Shown here: piece by piece, positions 48,001-56,638 of the stretch
Layout: every line of letters starts with the position of its first letter
Numbering within the stretch: the first letter of the stretch is position 1
Assembly (NCBI RefSeq): GCF_040939785.1
Contig: NZ_CP162553.1
Coordinates: forward strand, 1,364,001-1,428,000
Source: Bradyrhizobium lupini
Lineage (GTDB): Bacteria > Pseudomonadota > Alphaproteobacteria > Rhizobiales > Xanthobacteraceae
Direction of reading: 5' to 3'
Length of the DNA stretch: 64,000 bases
Translations under genes and position numbers: made by a program
Notes under the pieces: generated by a model
Seen by the model: only the letters and a program-made list of their open reading frames with translations
What the model was told of the DNA's origin: nothing
The model's database searches: none

Positions 48001-48175
48001 GATCGGGCGGCAGGCCGGTGTATTGCCAGACCACGCCGATCACAGGGATGCGGATGTCCGGGAAGATGTCGGTCGGCGTCCGCAGCGCCGCCAGCGGTCC
48101 GATGATCAGGAGCAGGAGCGCGAGCACGACAAATGTGTAGGGCCGGCTCAGGGCAATACGGACCAGAGCAATCAT
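44996..48175 (-). CDS. RND-family efflux transporter permease (AcrB/MdtB-like)
   Basis: 1059 residues with two 6-helix halves and two large periplasmic loops. The proton-relay Asp pair is in TM4 (LAVGILVDDATVTIENI). GSWRSTVIIAVSIPLSVLGA and MCMGVATANSVLVISFARE are typical HAE1-like helices. The group also covers uncharacterised exporters of lipophilic or hopanoid-like compounds, so the substrate cannot be named. It is the first gene of a two-gene operon with its adaptor; no regulator is adjacent. Confidence 0.93.
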   Translation of the reverse strand: MIALVRIALSRPYTFVVLALLLLIIGPLAALRTPTDIFPDIRIPVIGVVWQYTGLPPDQMSGRITTPFQRALTTTVNDIEHITANSYNGFGIIKIFFQPNVDIRTANAQVTAISQTLIKQMPPGATPPLILNYSASTVPIVQVALSGDGLTEQNLADIGINQLRTPLVTVPGAAIPYPFGGKQRQVQIDLDPTALQARGLSGQDVANALAAQNLITPVGTQKIGQFEYIIQLNNSPLKIEELGNLPIKTVNGAMVYVRDVATVRDGNPPQTNIVHVDGNRSVLMMVLKAGATSTLDIIAGIKQKVIDVKDQLPDALKIGFIGDQSVFVRGAIEGVAFEGVIAALLTSVMILLFLGSWRSTVIIAVSIPLSVLGAIIMLSAIGETLNIMTLGGLALAVGILVDDATVTIENINYHLEQGKPVEQSILDGANQIVTPAFVSLLCICIVFVPMFFLTGVARFLFVPMAEAVMFAMIWSFLLSRTLVPTMANYLLQAHVHHENGPPKSRNPLVWFQRGFEARFERIRGGYHNFLGLALAHRPVFVIGFLCVVGASFALVPFLGRNFFPAVDAGNILMHVRTQVGTRVEETANQLADVQKAIRKLIPGEIETLTDNIGMPISGINMTYVNTGVIGPQDGDIQIKLKEGHKPTEEHVRVLREQLPRLFPGVSFAFLPADIVSQILNFGAPAPIDLQIRGANISANFVYANNLLAKVRRIPGVADARIQQSPNNPTFNIDVDRTRAQYVGLTERDVTNSLVVNLAGSSQVAPTYYLNPDNGVSYSIVMQTPQYQMDSLSALQTLPITAAGNSQSPILGGIADIKRSTSSAVVSQYDIQSMVQIFATTSGRDLGAVATDIRQVIADTAKEVPKGSSVVLLGQVQTMNSAFTGLLFGLLGAVVLIYFLIVVNFQSWSDPFVIITALPAALAGIVWMLFATETTLSVPALTGAIMCMGVATANSVLVISFARERYEELGDPIAAALEAGFVRFRPVLMTALAMIIGMAPMALGLGEGGEQNAPLGRAVIGGLIFATFATLMFVPVVFSMVHKKQGAKGAASLEPPHVAH

Positions 48176-48368
48176 TCGTTGGGCAATTCCAGATCAGGGA
48201 CAGGAAACACCGCCCCCGCGGGTTTCTCGGTTGATTTACCTGAAGACCGCCCAAATGGCCAACGGCACTGCGTCACGAGCGGTCAATTCCCTGCTATCGC
48301 ACTGCGAAATAGCATTCCAGATATGCACCTCGCGCCCCGAAAGATGACAGATGCCGCGGTCCATCCAT

Positions 48369-48398
48369 AAAAAAAGCGGCGCCCGAGGACGCCGCTTT
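48369..48398 (-). terminator. Rho-independent terminator of the chemoreceptor gene
   Basis: On the minus strand AAAGCGGCG pairs with CGCCGCTTT across an 8-base loop, followed by a run of T (seven A at 48369-48375 on the + strand). It lies 24 bases after the chemoreceptor stop. It is the most canonical terminator in the window. Confidence 0.88.
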
Positions 48399-48421
48399 CA
48401 GCAACTCCGTGCCTGCCCGGC

Positions 48422-50113
48422 CTAAGCCGCGCGAACGTTGGTCAGGAACTTGCTGACCTCGGTCTTGAGCCGGCCGGAGTCGTTGGAGAGCATCTGTGCC
48501 GCCGACAGCACCTGCGAGGAGGCCGTGCCGGTCTCGATTGCGCCGCGCTGCACGTCGGTGATGTTGGAGGAGACCTGCTGGGTGCCCTGCGCCGCCTGCT
48601 GGACGTTGCGGGCGATCTCCTGGGTCGCAGCGCCCTGCTCTTCCACGGCCGCCGCGATGGCCGACGAGATCTCCGACAGACGCTCGATGGTCGACGAGAT
48701 CTCCTTGATGGCGCCGACCGAGTCGTTGGTCGCCGCCTGGATGCCGGAGATCTGCTGGCCGATCTCACCGGTCGCCTTCGCGGTCTGCTCGGCGAGCGCC
48801 TTCACCTCGGAGGCGACGACCGCAAAGCCGCGGCCGGCTTCGCCGGCACGTGCGGCTTCGATGGTCGCGTTCAGCGCCAGAAGGTTGGTCTGGCCGGCGA
48901 TGGTGTTGATGAGCTCGACGACGTCGCCGATGCGTGAGGCTGCCTTCGAGAGTTCGCTGACGCGTTCGGTGGTGGCGCGGGCCTGGCCGACGGCATCGCC
49001 CGCCATCCGCGCAGATTCCTGCACCTGACGGCTGATCTCGCCGACGGACGAGGCCATCTCCTCGGTCGCCGAGGCCACCGACTGCACGTTGGTCGAGGCT
49101 TCCTCCGACGCTCCGGCAACGGTGGTCGCCAGCCGCTGCGAGCGGTCGGCGGTCGAGGTCAGCGTCGAGGCCGAGGCCTCCAACTGGGTCGAGGCCGACG
49201 ACACGGTCTGGACGATCTCGCCAATCATCGTCTCGAATTCGCGAGTGATGTTGTCGACGCGGCGGCCGCGCTCGATCTTGGCTTCTGCATCGGCAGCGGC
49301 AGCCTCGTCCGCAGCCTTCTTGGCGATCAGCGCTTCCTTGAAGATCTGGAGCACGTCGGCCATGGCGCCGATCTCCGTCTTCTCACCGCGATGAGGGACT
49401 TCGGCGGAAAGCTCGCCCTTGCCCAGCGCCTGCATCGGCTCGATGATCGAATTGATGCCGTTCGAGACGTCCTGGACCAGGTAGAAGCCAACGCCGGAGC
49501 CGACAAGGACGGCGGCGCCGAGAATGATCGCGACCAGCATGAAGGCATAATAGTAGCTGTCGGCGGCATCCTGCGCGGCCTGGTCTCCGCCCTTGGTGTT
49601 GAGCTCGATGTCCTTGGTCAGGATCGCGTCGGCCTCAAGGCCGATCTTGTTGACCGTCTTGGTGTTCAGCTCCTGGGCCTCATGCGGAACCTTGCCGGCC
49701 TCCTTGCGCGAGAGCGCCATGACAACTTCGGTGCCCTTCTTGTAGTCCTCCCAGAGCGTGGCCCAATCGTTGTAGAGCTTCCGCTCCTCCGGAGAGGTGA
49801 TCATCGGCTCGTAGGCCTTGCGGAATTTGGCATTGGCCTCGATCACGGTCGCGAGCGTCTTTTCCATCGCGAGCTTCTCGTCCAGCGTTTCCGACAGCAT
49901 GTGCTCTCGAATGACGTTGCGGTAAGTGATCACGCCGGCACGCAGGTCGCCGAGCACGCGCACGCTGGGCATCCAGCTCGTGGTGATGTCGACGGTGTTG
50001 GCATTCATCGACCGCATCTTCATGACGGCGAGCAGGCCCATGCCGGCCATCGCGACCAGCAGGAACGCCACGACACTGATGATCTTGGCACGAATGGAAA
50101 TGGTGGCGAGCAT
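48422..50113 (-). CDS. Methyl-accepting chemotaxis protein
   Basis: 563 residues from [10 protein letters not shown]; an in-frame start further upstream at 50164 is not preferred. TM1 ([20 protein letters not shown]), a periplasmic four-helix-bundle sensor of about 155 residues, TM2 ([20 protein letters not shown]), HAMP, then a signalling domain with the conserved tip [20 protein letters not shown] and EVKALAEQT. It relays ligand binding to CheA/CheW; no other che genes are near. The ligand cannot be told from sequence. It has its own terminator at 48369-48398. Confidence 0.94.
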   Translation of the reverse strand: MLATISIRAKIISVVAFLLVAMAGMGLLAVMKMRSMNANTVDITTSWMPSVRVLGDLRAGVITYRNVIREHMLSETLDEKLAMEKTLATVIEANAKFRKAYEPMITSPEERKLYNDWATLWEDYKKGTEVVMALSRKEAGKVPHEAQELNTKTVNKIGLEADAILTKDIELNTKGGDQAAQDAADSYYYAFMLVAIILGAAVLVGSGVGFYLVQDVSNGINSIIEPMQALGKGELSAEVPHRGEKTEIGAMADVLQIFKEALIAKKAADEAAAADAEAKIERGRRVDNITREFETMIGEIVQTVSSASTQLEASASTLTSTADRSQRLATTVAGASEEASTNVQSVASATEEMASSVGEISRQVQESARMAGDAVGQARATTERVSELSKAASRIGDVVELINTIAGQTNLLALNATIEAARAGEAGRGFAVVASEVKALAEQTAKATGEIGQQISGIQAATNDSVGAIKEISSTIERLSEISSAIAAAVEEQGAATQEIARNVQQAAQGTQQVSSNITDVQRGAIETGTASSQVLSAAQMLSNDSGRLKTEVSKFLTNVRAA

Positions 50114-50279
50114 AATCGGTCTCTTTGCGTTGGCGCGGCGGCGTCCGGAACTTTTACGAATCAACCTAAGGGAGCAGAACCGACATCCAACACGAGAGCA
50201 CCTGAGCAGATGTTAACGACGACTCCGTACGAGTACGAAGCCCGAAACAAATGAACAGGGCGCTAAAAATGCCCTGCGC

Positions 50280-51569
50280 TCAGCGCATGAGCCCAAGCGC
50301 GTCGGAGAAAAACTCCGGGCCGCCAAAGTTTCCGGACTTCAAGGCGAGCAGCATGTCGCCTTTTTCGACACCGACCGCGCGCAGCACCGGGACGCCGACT
50401 GCGATCTCTACTCCCACGAGAAATCCGGGAATCTTCAGCCGGTCGACCACGGCACCGGATGTTTCCCCGCCGGCAACGACCAGGCGCTTGACGCCGGCCT
50501 GCACCAGACCCTCGGCGATGTCGGCCATCGCCTGCTCGATGGCGTGGCCGGCCGCGTCGCGGCCGTGGCGCGCCTGGACCGCGGCGACCTGATCGGGCGT
50601 CGAGCTCGATGCGATCAGGACCGGACCGTCGGCCAGTCGCGGTTTCGCCCAGGCCAGCGCGCGCTGCGCCTCGTCCTCGCCCGTAGTAATACGGTCCGGA
50701 TCGAGATGCAGCACCGGCATGACGCGCTCGGCATTGGCGATCTGCTGAAGCGTCGCCTGCGAGCAGCTTCCGGCCAGGCACGCCGCCGGTCCGCCGACCG
50801 CCGCCCCCGCCTCGCTGCTCGCCGCTGTCGATTTGACCTTCCCTGTCGACACCAGCGCTCGTGCCAGCCCAAGACCCATGCCGGACGCGCCAACCGACAG
50901 CCGATGCTGGGCAGCGACGAGGCCGATGGTCTCGAGGTCGCGATCGAACACGGCGTCGATGATCGCCGCGCCAATGCCCTTGCCCGCGAGTTCGGCCAGC
51001 CGCGCCCGCACGGCATCCGCGCCGCGCGTGACGATGGCGAGGTCGACCAGGCCGATTTGCGCCTTGCTCTGGCGCGCCAGCACGCGGACCAGGTTGGAAT
51101 CGTGCATCGGGTTGAGCGGATGGTCCTTCAGCGGGCTCTCGTTCAGCGGCACGGCGCCGACGAACAGATTGCCCTGGTAGACGGTGCGGCCGGTCTCCGG
51201 AAAGGCCGGCGTCACCAGCACGGCCGTCTCGCCGCAATCGGCGCGCAGCGCGTCCATCACCGGGCCGATATTGCCGGCATCGGTGGAATCGAAGGTCGAG
51301 CAGATCTTGAACAGCACGTGGCCGGCGCCACGGCTGCGCAGCCATTTGTCCGCCGCGCGCGAGCGCGATACGGCAAGACCGGCTTCGATCGAACGGCTCT
51401 TCAAGGACACCACGACGGCGTCGACCTCGGGCAGCGCGAGATCGTCCGCGGGCACGCCGATAGTCTGCACCGTGCGCAGGCCGGCGCGCGTCAGCGTGTT
51501 GGCGAGGTCGGAGGCGCCGGTGTAGTCGTCGGCAATGCAGCCAAGGGATATTTTCGCTGCAACTGTCAC
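50280..51569 (-). CDS. otnK: 3-oxo-tetronate kinase OtnK
   Basis: 429 residues, GTG start overlapping the otnI stop by 4 bp. Four-carbon acid sugar kinase (DUF1537) marks: N-domain GCIADDYTGASDLANTLTRA, KICSTFDSTDAGNIGPV, PAFPETGRTVYQGNLFV, and C-domain nucleotide-binding VVAGGETSGAVVDRL with KSGNFGG at the end. It phosphorylates 3-oxo-tetronate to the 4-phosphate, which OtnC then decarboxylates to dihydroxyacetone phosphate. Third gene of ltnD-otnI-otnK. Confidence 0.94.
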   Translation of the reverse strand: MTVAAKISLGCIADDYTGASDLANTLTRAGLRTVQTIGVPADDLALPEVDAVVVSLKSRSIEAGLAVSRSRAADKWLRSRGAGHVLFKICSTFDSTDAGNIGPVMDALRADCGETAVLVTPAFPETGRTVYQGNLFVGAVPLNESPLKDHPLNPMHDSNLVRVLARQSKAQIGLVDLAIVTRGADAVRARLAELAGKGIGAAIIDAVFDRDLETIGLVAAQHRLSVGASGMGLGLARALVSTGKVKSTAASSEAGAAVGGPAACLAGSCSQATLQQIANAERVMPVLHLDPDRITTGEDEAQRALAWAKPRLADGPVLIASSSTPDQVAAVQARHGRDAAGHAIEQAMADIAEGLVQAGVKRLVVAGGETSGAVVDRLKIPGFLVGVEIAVGVPVLRAVGVEKGDMLLALKSGNFGGPEFFSDALGLMR

Positions 51570-52348
51570 GGCTTCACTCCCGCATAAGGCTTGAACCAGG
51601 CAAGGCCGTCGGTGGTCTTGCCGCGCGGATTATATTCGCAGCCGACGAAACCGGCATAACCGAGCCGGTCGAGTTCGTCGAACAGGAACGGATAGTTCAG
51701 CTCCTCGCCATCAGGCTCGTTGCGCGAGGGGATGCTGGCGATCTGGATGTGGCCGATGACCGGCATCATCTCACGCAGCCGCATCGTAACGTCGCCATGG
51801 ATGATCTGGCAGTGATAGATGTCGAACTGGAGTTTCAGGTTCGGAAGCCGCAGCTCCTGGATCAGGTCGCGCGCGAAGCCGAAATCGTTGAGGAAATAGC
51901 CGGGCACGTTGCGTGCATTGATCGGCTCGAGCACGATGTCGATGCCGTGCGGCGCAAAGAACTCGGCGGCCCACTCCACCGATTTGTAGAACGCCTCGAT
52001 AGCAACCCGCTCGCCGCGGTTGGCGATGCCCGCCATCAAATGCAGCCGCTTGACGCCGGTCGCCTTGGCGTAGGGCAGCGCGGTCTCCAGGCTCGCCTTG
52101 AGCTCGGGGAATCGCGACGGGAGTGCCGCAAAGCCCTTCTCGCCGGCATTCCAGTCGCCCGGCGGCAGGTTGAACAGCGCCTGAGTCAAGCCGTTGCGCT
52201 TGAGCCGCTCGCCGACCGCCTCGGCCGAATGCTCATAGGGAAAGAGAAACTCGACTGCGGTGAAGCCGGCTGCGGCAGCGGCGTCGAAGCGGTCGAGGAA
52301 CGGCACCTCGGTGAACATCATCGAGAGATTGGCGGCAAAACGGGGCAT
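51566..52348 (-). CDS. otnI: 2-oxo-tetronate isomerase OtnI
   Basis: 260 residues of the hydroxypyruvate-isomerase-like TIM-barrel family. PRFAANLSMMFTEVPFLDRF begins the protein; metal-site residues lie in DIVLEPINARNVPGYFLN (Glu), QFDIYHCQIIHGD (Asp/His), GHIQIAS and FVGCEYNPRG (Glu). It interconverts 2-oxo- and 3-oxo-tetronate between the LtnD and OtnK steps. It overlaps otnK by 4 bp and follows ltnD by 17 bp. Hydroxypyruvate isomerase is the alternative name, but the neighbours favour OtnI. Confidence 0.92.
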   Translation of the reverse strand: MPRFAANLSMMFTEVPFLDRFDAAAAAGFTAVEFLFPYEHSAEAVGERLKRNGLTQALFNLPPGDWNAGEKGFAALPSRFPELKASLETALPYAKATGVKRLHLMAGIANRGERVAIEAFYKSVEWAAEFFAPHGIDIVLEPINARNVPGYFLNDFGFARDLIQELRLPNLKLQFDIYHCQIIHGDVTMRLREMMPVIGHIQIASIPSRNEPDGEELNYPFLFDELDRLGYAGFVGCEYNPRGKTTDGLAWFKPYAGVKP

Positions 52349-52365
52349 CGGAATCCTCTTATCCT

Positions 52366-53283
52366 TTACTTGTCGCCGGGCAGTTTCACGCCGGTGACCC
52401 GCGCATACATCCGCGCCACCGACGCATCATCGTCGCGGCCCATGCCGGAGGCTGCCGTCATCAAGAACATCTGAAGTGCTGCGGCGGAGACCGGAACCGG
52501 AAATCTGGCATTGCGTGCCATGTCCTGGATGATGCCGAGGTCCTTGACGAAGATCTCGACCGCGCTGCGCGGGGTGTAATCGCCGTCGAGCACGTGCGGC
52601 ATGCGGTTCTCGAACATCCAGGAGTTTCCGGCGGACGCCGTGATCACCTCATAAACCTTGCGGATGTCGAGACCCTGCTTGGCCGCGAATGCGATCGCCT
52701 CGCTGGCGGCGGCGATATGCACGCCGGCGAGCAACTGGTTGATCATCTTGAAGGCGGCGCCCTGGCCTGCGGCATCGCCAAGTTCGTAGAGCTTTGCGGC
52801 CATGGCATCGAGCGCGGGCCTTGCTTTCTCGAACGCAGCTGGGCTGCCGGAAGCGAGAATCGTCAGCTCGCCCTGCGCTGCGCGCTGCGCCCCGCCGGAG
52901 ATCGGCGCATCCAGATAGTGCCGGCCGGTCGCCTCCAACTGCTTGGCGAGACGCCGCGCCACGTCGGGATCCATGGTCGCCGACGACAGAAAGACGCTGT
53001 CCTTGGCCATGGTTTCCGCGACGCCATCCTTGCCGAACAGGATGGTCTCGGTCTGCGCCGCATTGACGACGACGCTGACGACGATGTCGGCGCCCTTGGC
53101 AGCTTCGGCCGGCGTCTTGGCGCCCGCGCCGCCCTCCGTCACGAAACGCGCCACCGCATCAGCCGAGACGTCGCAGCCGGTGACGACATGACCGGCGCGC
53201 TTCAGCGAGGTCGCCATGCCAAACCCCATCGAGCCGAGCCCGATGACGGCGATGCGCTGATTCTGTGACGTGGAGGCAGACAT
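52366..53283 (-). CDS. ltnD: L-threonate dehydrogenase LtnD
   Basis: 305 residues from MSASTSQNQR; a longer in-frame start overlaps the divergent otnC and is rejected. Beta-hydroxyacid dehydrogenase motifs: IAVIGLGSMGFGMATSLKRA for NAD, DAPISGGAQRAAQGELT substrate loop, and the catalytic Lys in GQGAAFKMINQLLAG. It oxidises L-threonate (or D-erythronate-type acids) at C2 to 2-oxo-tetronate. First gene of the three-gene operon, divergent from otnC across 103 bp. Confidence 0.92.
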   Translation of the reverse strand: MSASTSQNQRIAVIGLGSMGFGMATSLKRAGHVVTGCDVSADAVARFVTEGGAGAKTPAEAAKGADIVVSVVVNAAQTETILFGKDGVAETMAKDSVFLSSATMDPDVARRLAKQLEATGRHYLDAPISGGAQRAAQGELTILASGSPAAFEKARPALDAMAAKLYELGDAAGQGAAFKMINQLLAGVHIAAASEAIAFAAKQGLDIRKVYEVITASAGNSWMFENRMPHVLDGDYTPRSAVEIFVKDLGIIQDMARNARFPVPVSAAALQMFLMTAASGMGRDDDASVARMYARVTGVKLPGDK

Positions 53284-53386
53284 GCAACTGATCCTTGCGA
53301 CGTTTCCCGGAGGGCCACCCTTTGCGGCAGCTTGGCAACCGAATAACACGGCTTGGCCGCGCTGCCAAAGCGTGAGACAAACGGAC

Positions 53387-54055
53387 ATGACGGGCATGAG
53401 CAACGAGACATTGCTGCGCGAAGACATTTGCCGCTTCGGACGGTCCCTGTTCGAGCGTGGGCTGACGCCCGGCTCCTCCGGCAATATCAGCGTCAGGCTG
53501 GACGGCGGCGGCTGGCTGGTGACGCCCACCAATGCCTCGCTCGGCTTCCTCGATCCCGCAAAACTGTCGCGGCTGGACGATCAGGGCCGACTGGTTTCGG
53601 GCGATGCGCCGACCAAGGAAGTTCCGCTGCACAATGCACTCTACGCCACGCGCGGGAGCGCAAGGGCGATCGTGCACCTGCATTCCACCCATTCGGTCGC
53701 GCTGTCGATGCTCCCGGAGATCGACCCGCGCGCCGCGCTGCCGCCGATGACGGCCTATTATCTGATGAAATGCGGCGCCACCGCGCTCGTCCCCTATTAT
53801 CGCCCCGGCGATCCCGCGGTCGCCGATGCGATCAAAGGGCTGGCGGGAAAATACTCATCCGTGCTGCTCGCCAATCACGGCCCGGTCGTCGCTGGCGACA
53901 CGCTGGAAGCAGCGGTGTTCGCGACCGAGGAGTTGGAGGAGACGGCGAGGCTGTACCTGCTGCTGCGCGGGATGAACCCGCGCTACCTGTCGCCGGCGCA
54001 GGTGAATGATCTGGTGAAGGTGTTTGGGGTATCGCTGCCGGAGCATGGGCATTGA
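53387..54055 (+). CDS. otnC: 3-oxo-tetronate 4-phosphate decarboxylase OtnC
   Basis: 222 residues from MTGMSNETLL (the second ATG at 53396 is also possible); a start further upstream would run through the ltnD 5' end. Class II aldolase fold: LTPGSSGNISVR, PTKEVPLHNALYATRGSA with catalytic Glu, zinc ligands in VHLHSTHSVAL and LLANHGPVVAG. In this context it decarboxylates 3-oxo-tetronate 4-phosphate to dihydroxyacetone phosphate. It is transcribed away from ltnD-otnI-otnK, so the pathway is split across a divergent promoter. Confidence 0.92.
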   Translation: MTGMSNETLLREDICRFGRSLFERGLTPGSSGNISVRLDGGGWLVTPTNASLGFLDPAKLSRLDDQGRLVSGDAPTKEVPLHNALYATRGSARAIVHLHSTHSVALSMLPEIDPRAALPPMTAYYLMKCGATALVPYYRPGDPAVADAIKGLAGKYSSVLLANHGPVVAGDTLEAAVFATEELEETARLYLLLRGMNPRYLSPAQVNDLVKVFGVSLPEHGH

Positions 54056-54100
54056 GCCTCGTGCAGCCGTGGGCGAACTAACACCGCCCTACTCACCGCT

Positions 54101-54200
54101 GTCATTCCCCGCGAAGGCGGGGAATCCAGACGCCGCGGCTTCTCGGCTCAATCACAACGGCCTCTGGAATACTGGATCGCCCGCCTTTGCGGGCGATGAC
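54101..54200. repeat. Inverted repeat, family C
   Basis: GTCATTCCCCGCGAAGGCGG and closing GCGGGCGATGAC, with TTCTCGGCTCAATCAC shared word for word with 34435-34536. It separates the convergent otnC and livF genes. Confidence 0.85.
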
Positions 54201-54238
54201 GCCGAGTGTGTTGCGCGAGTGTGCCCAACGCTTCGCAA

Positions 54239-54943
54239 CTACAGCCCCAAATACGCCTTGCGCACGTCGGGATTGCCCTTGATCTCGCTTGCCGCACCCT
54301 GCATCAGCACGCGGCCGGTTTGCAGGATGTAGGCGCGGTCAGCAATTTCCAGGCACTCCGCCATGCGCTGCTCGACGATCAAGACGGTCATACCGGCATC
54401 GCGGATGCGCTTCACGGCCTGGAAAATCTCGTCGACCAGCTTCGGCATGATGCCCTGCGAGGGCTCGTCCAGCATCAACAGCCGCGGGCGCGTCATCAGC
54501 GCGCGGCCGATCGCGAGCATCTGCTGCTCGCCGCCGCTTAGCGTCTCGGCGCGCTGTTCGAGCCGTTCCGAGAGGCGCGGAAACAGCTGGAACACGAGAT
54601 CGAGTGGGCTCTCGCGGTCGGCCTCGCCGCGGTAGAGATAGCTGCCGAGGCGCAGATTGTCGCGCACGGAGAGGCGCGGAAACAAGCGGCGGTTCTCCGG
54701 CACATAGGCGATGCCGGTCGCCGTGATGTGGTGCTGCGCCATGCCGTCGAGGCGCTTGCCGTCGAACGTCACCGTGCCCGAGCGCGGGCGCTCGGCGCCG
54801 GCGATGGATTTCAGCAGCGTCGACTTGCCCGCGCCGTTGGCGCCGGCGACGCAGACGATCTCGCCCTTGGCGACTTCGATGCTGACCGCGAAGATCGCGA
54901 CCAGGCCCTGATAGGCGGTCGTGACTTCACGCACCGACAGCAT
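54239..54943 (-). CDS. livF: Branched-chain amino acid-type ABC transporter ATPase LivF
   Basis: 234 residues. Walker A GANGAGKST, Q-loop TGIAYVPENRRLFP, ABC signature LSGGEQQML and Walker B LLMLDEPSQGI are all present. The short PENR-type Q-loop is typical of LivF rather than LivG. It starts 17 bp inside the end of livG and is the last gene of livHMGF. Confidence 0.93.
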   Translation of the reverse strand: MLSVREVTTAYQGLVAIFAVSIEVAKGEIVCVAGANGAGKSTLLKSIAGAERPRSGTVTFDGKRLDGMAQHHITATGIAYVPENRRLFPRLSVRDNLRLGSYLYRGEADRESPLDLVFQLFPRLSERLEQRAETLSGGEQQMLAIGRALMTRPRLLMLDEPSQGIMPKLVDEIFQAVKRIRDAGMTVLIVEQRMAECLEIADRAYILQTGRVLMQGAASEIKGNPDVRKAYLGL

Positions 54944-55658
54944 GACGATCTCCCAGATATGCGCTGATCACCTTGGGATCGCGGACGATTTCAGTGGGCT
55001 TGCCCTCGACCAGCACCTTGCCGAGGTCGAGCACGATGGCACGATCGACCAGCGGCATCACGATCTCCATGACGTGCTCGACCATCAGCACGGTGATGCC
55101 GGCGTCACGCACCTTGCGCACCAGCGCGACACCGGTCTGCGCCTCGGTCGGCGTAAGACCAGTGAGGACTTCGTCGAGCAGCAGCAGCTTTGGTTCAGTC
55201 GCAAGCGCGCGCGCGACTTCGAGGCGGCGCTTTTCGGCCGGCACGAGGTCGCTCGCGAGCACGTTGGCGCGCGCAGCAAGGCCGGTGAATTCGAGCACCT
55301 CATGCGCCTTGCGGCGTGCCTCGCGCATCACGGTGTTGCGCACCAGCGCACCGACGATGACGTTGTCGATCACCGTCATGGTCTCGAAGCTCTTGACGAC
55401 CTGGAAGGTGCGCCCGATGCCGCGCTGGCAGCGCTCGGCGGCCGGCATGCTGGTGACATCCTCGCCGTCGAACCAGATCGAGCCTTGCGTCGGCGGCAGC
55501 ACGCCGGCGATGAGATTGAACAGCGTCGACTTGCCGGCACCATTCGGGCCGATCAGGCCGACGATCTCGCCGCGACCCACAGAGATCGAGACGTCGCTGT
55601 TGGCGACGAGGCCGCCGAAACGCTGCCAGACGCCGCGGGTTTCAAGCAGCGGGGTCAT
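54927..55658 (-). CDS. livG: Branched-chain amino acid-type ABC transporter ATPase LivG
   Basis: 243 residues from MTPLLETRGV; longer in-frame starts lie inside livM. Walker A GPNGAGKST, Q-loop IGRTFQVVKSFETMTV, a divergent signature PAEKRRLEVARAL and Walker B LLLLDEVLTGL (the family usually has DEP, here DEV). It ends within livF. It powers import with LivF. Confidence 0.92.
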   Translation of the reverse strand: MTPLLETRGVWQRFGGLVANSDVSISVGRGEIVGLIGPNGAGKSTLFNLIAGVLPPTQGSIWFDGEDVTSMPAAERCQRGIGRTFQVVKSFETMTVIDNVIVGALVRNTVMREARRKAHEVLEFTGLAARANVLASDLVPAEKRRLEVARALATEPKLLLLDEVLTGLTPTEAQTGVALVRKVRDAGITVLMVEHVMEIVMPLVDRAIVLDLGKVLVEGKPTEIVRDPKVISAYLGDRHAVGA

Positions 55659-56638
55659 CGCGTGGCTCCCTTCCGCTTCGCACGAGAGAACAGGCTCACC
55701 AGACCCTGCGGCAGGGCGAGCGAAATCAGCACGATCAGCGTGCCGTAGACAATGAGGTCGACGCCGCGGCCGGAGCCGCCGATATAGGAGCGCGTCAGCT
55801 CCGTCATCGGGATCAGGATGGCCGCCCCTAACACGGGTCCCCACAGGGTGCCGATGCCGCCAAGCACGGCGGGCAACGCCATCAGCAGCGAGAACTGGAA
55901 GCCCATCACGCTTTCAGGATCGATATAGGCGAGAAACTGGGCATAGAAGGCGCCGCCGATGGCGACGAGGAAAGCGGAGACGGCGGCCGCGCCCATCTTG
56001 GAGTTGAACACGACGACACCGAGGCTCTCGGCCGCTTCCGCATTGTCCTTTACCGCGCGCCACCAGAAGCCCCATTTGGAGTCCTCCAGCCACCAGGTGA
56101 CGAACCAGGCGAGGCTGCACAGCACCAGCGCGAAATAAAAGTAAGGCAGCTTGCTGCGCATGAACTGGAACTTCAGCCAGCTGTCGCCGCGCACCGGAAT
56201 GGTGATTCCCATCGCAGCCCCCGCCCATTCCCAATTCTGGAACAACAGCAGCCCGATCTCGGCGATAACGATGGTCGCGATCACGAAGTAATGGCCGCGC
56301 AACCGAAAGAAGGGATAGCCGAGCCCCATCGCAATCGCGGCCGCGACCGCGCCGCCGGCGAGCATACCGAACCATGGCAGCACGCCGAACTTGGTGAACA
56401 GGAGTTCGGTGGTGTAGGCGCCGATGCCGAAATAGAGCGCATGTCCCAGCGAGATCTGCCCGCAATAGCCAGAGAGAATGTTCCAGCTCTGCGACAGCGC
56501 CGCATACATCAAGGTCAGGATCAGGATGTTCTGGACGTAGACGTCCTTGATGAACAGCGGAGCGAGCGCCGCCAGGGCGGTCAGCACCGCGGCGATGATG
56601 AGGTCGCGGCGGCGCCGCGCGGCAAAATCCTTGTCCAT
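55655..56638 (-). CDS. livM: Branched-chain amino acid-type ABC transporter permease LivM
   Basis: 327 residues from the ATG at 56638, which shares one base with the livH stop; a GTG three bases earlier is also possible. Eight or more hydrophobic helices, with LSGYCGQISLGHALYFGIGAY near the N-terminus and NSKMGAAAVSAFLVAIGGAF and LGGIGTLWGPVLGA toward the end, are LivM signatures. Stop overlaps livG by 4 bp. Confidence 0.93.
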   Translation of the reverse strand: MDKDFAARRRRDLIIAAVLTALAALAPLFIKDVYVQNILILTLMYAALSQSWNILSGYCGQISLGHALYFGIGAYTTELLFTKFGVLPWFGMLAGGAVAAAIAMGLGYPFFRLRGHYFVIATIVIAEIGLLLFQNWEWAGAAMGITIPVRGDSWLKFQFMRSKLPYFYFALVLCSLAWFVTWWLEDSKWGFWWRAVKDNAEAAESLGVVVFNSKMGAAAVSAFLVAIGGAFYAQFLAYIDPESVMGFQFSLLMALPAVLGGIGTLWGPVLGAAILIPMTELTRSYIGGSGRGVDLIVYGTLIVLISLALPQGLVSLFSRAKRKGATR

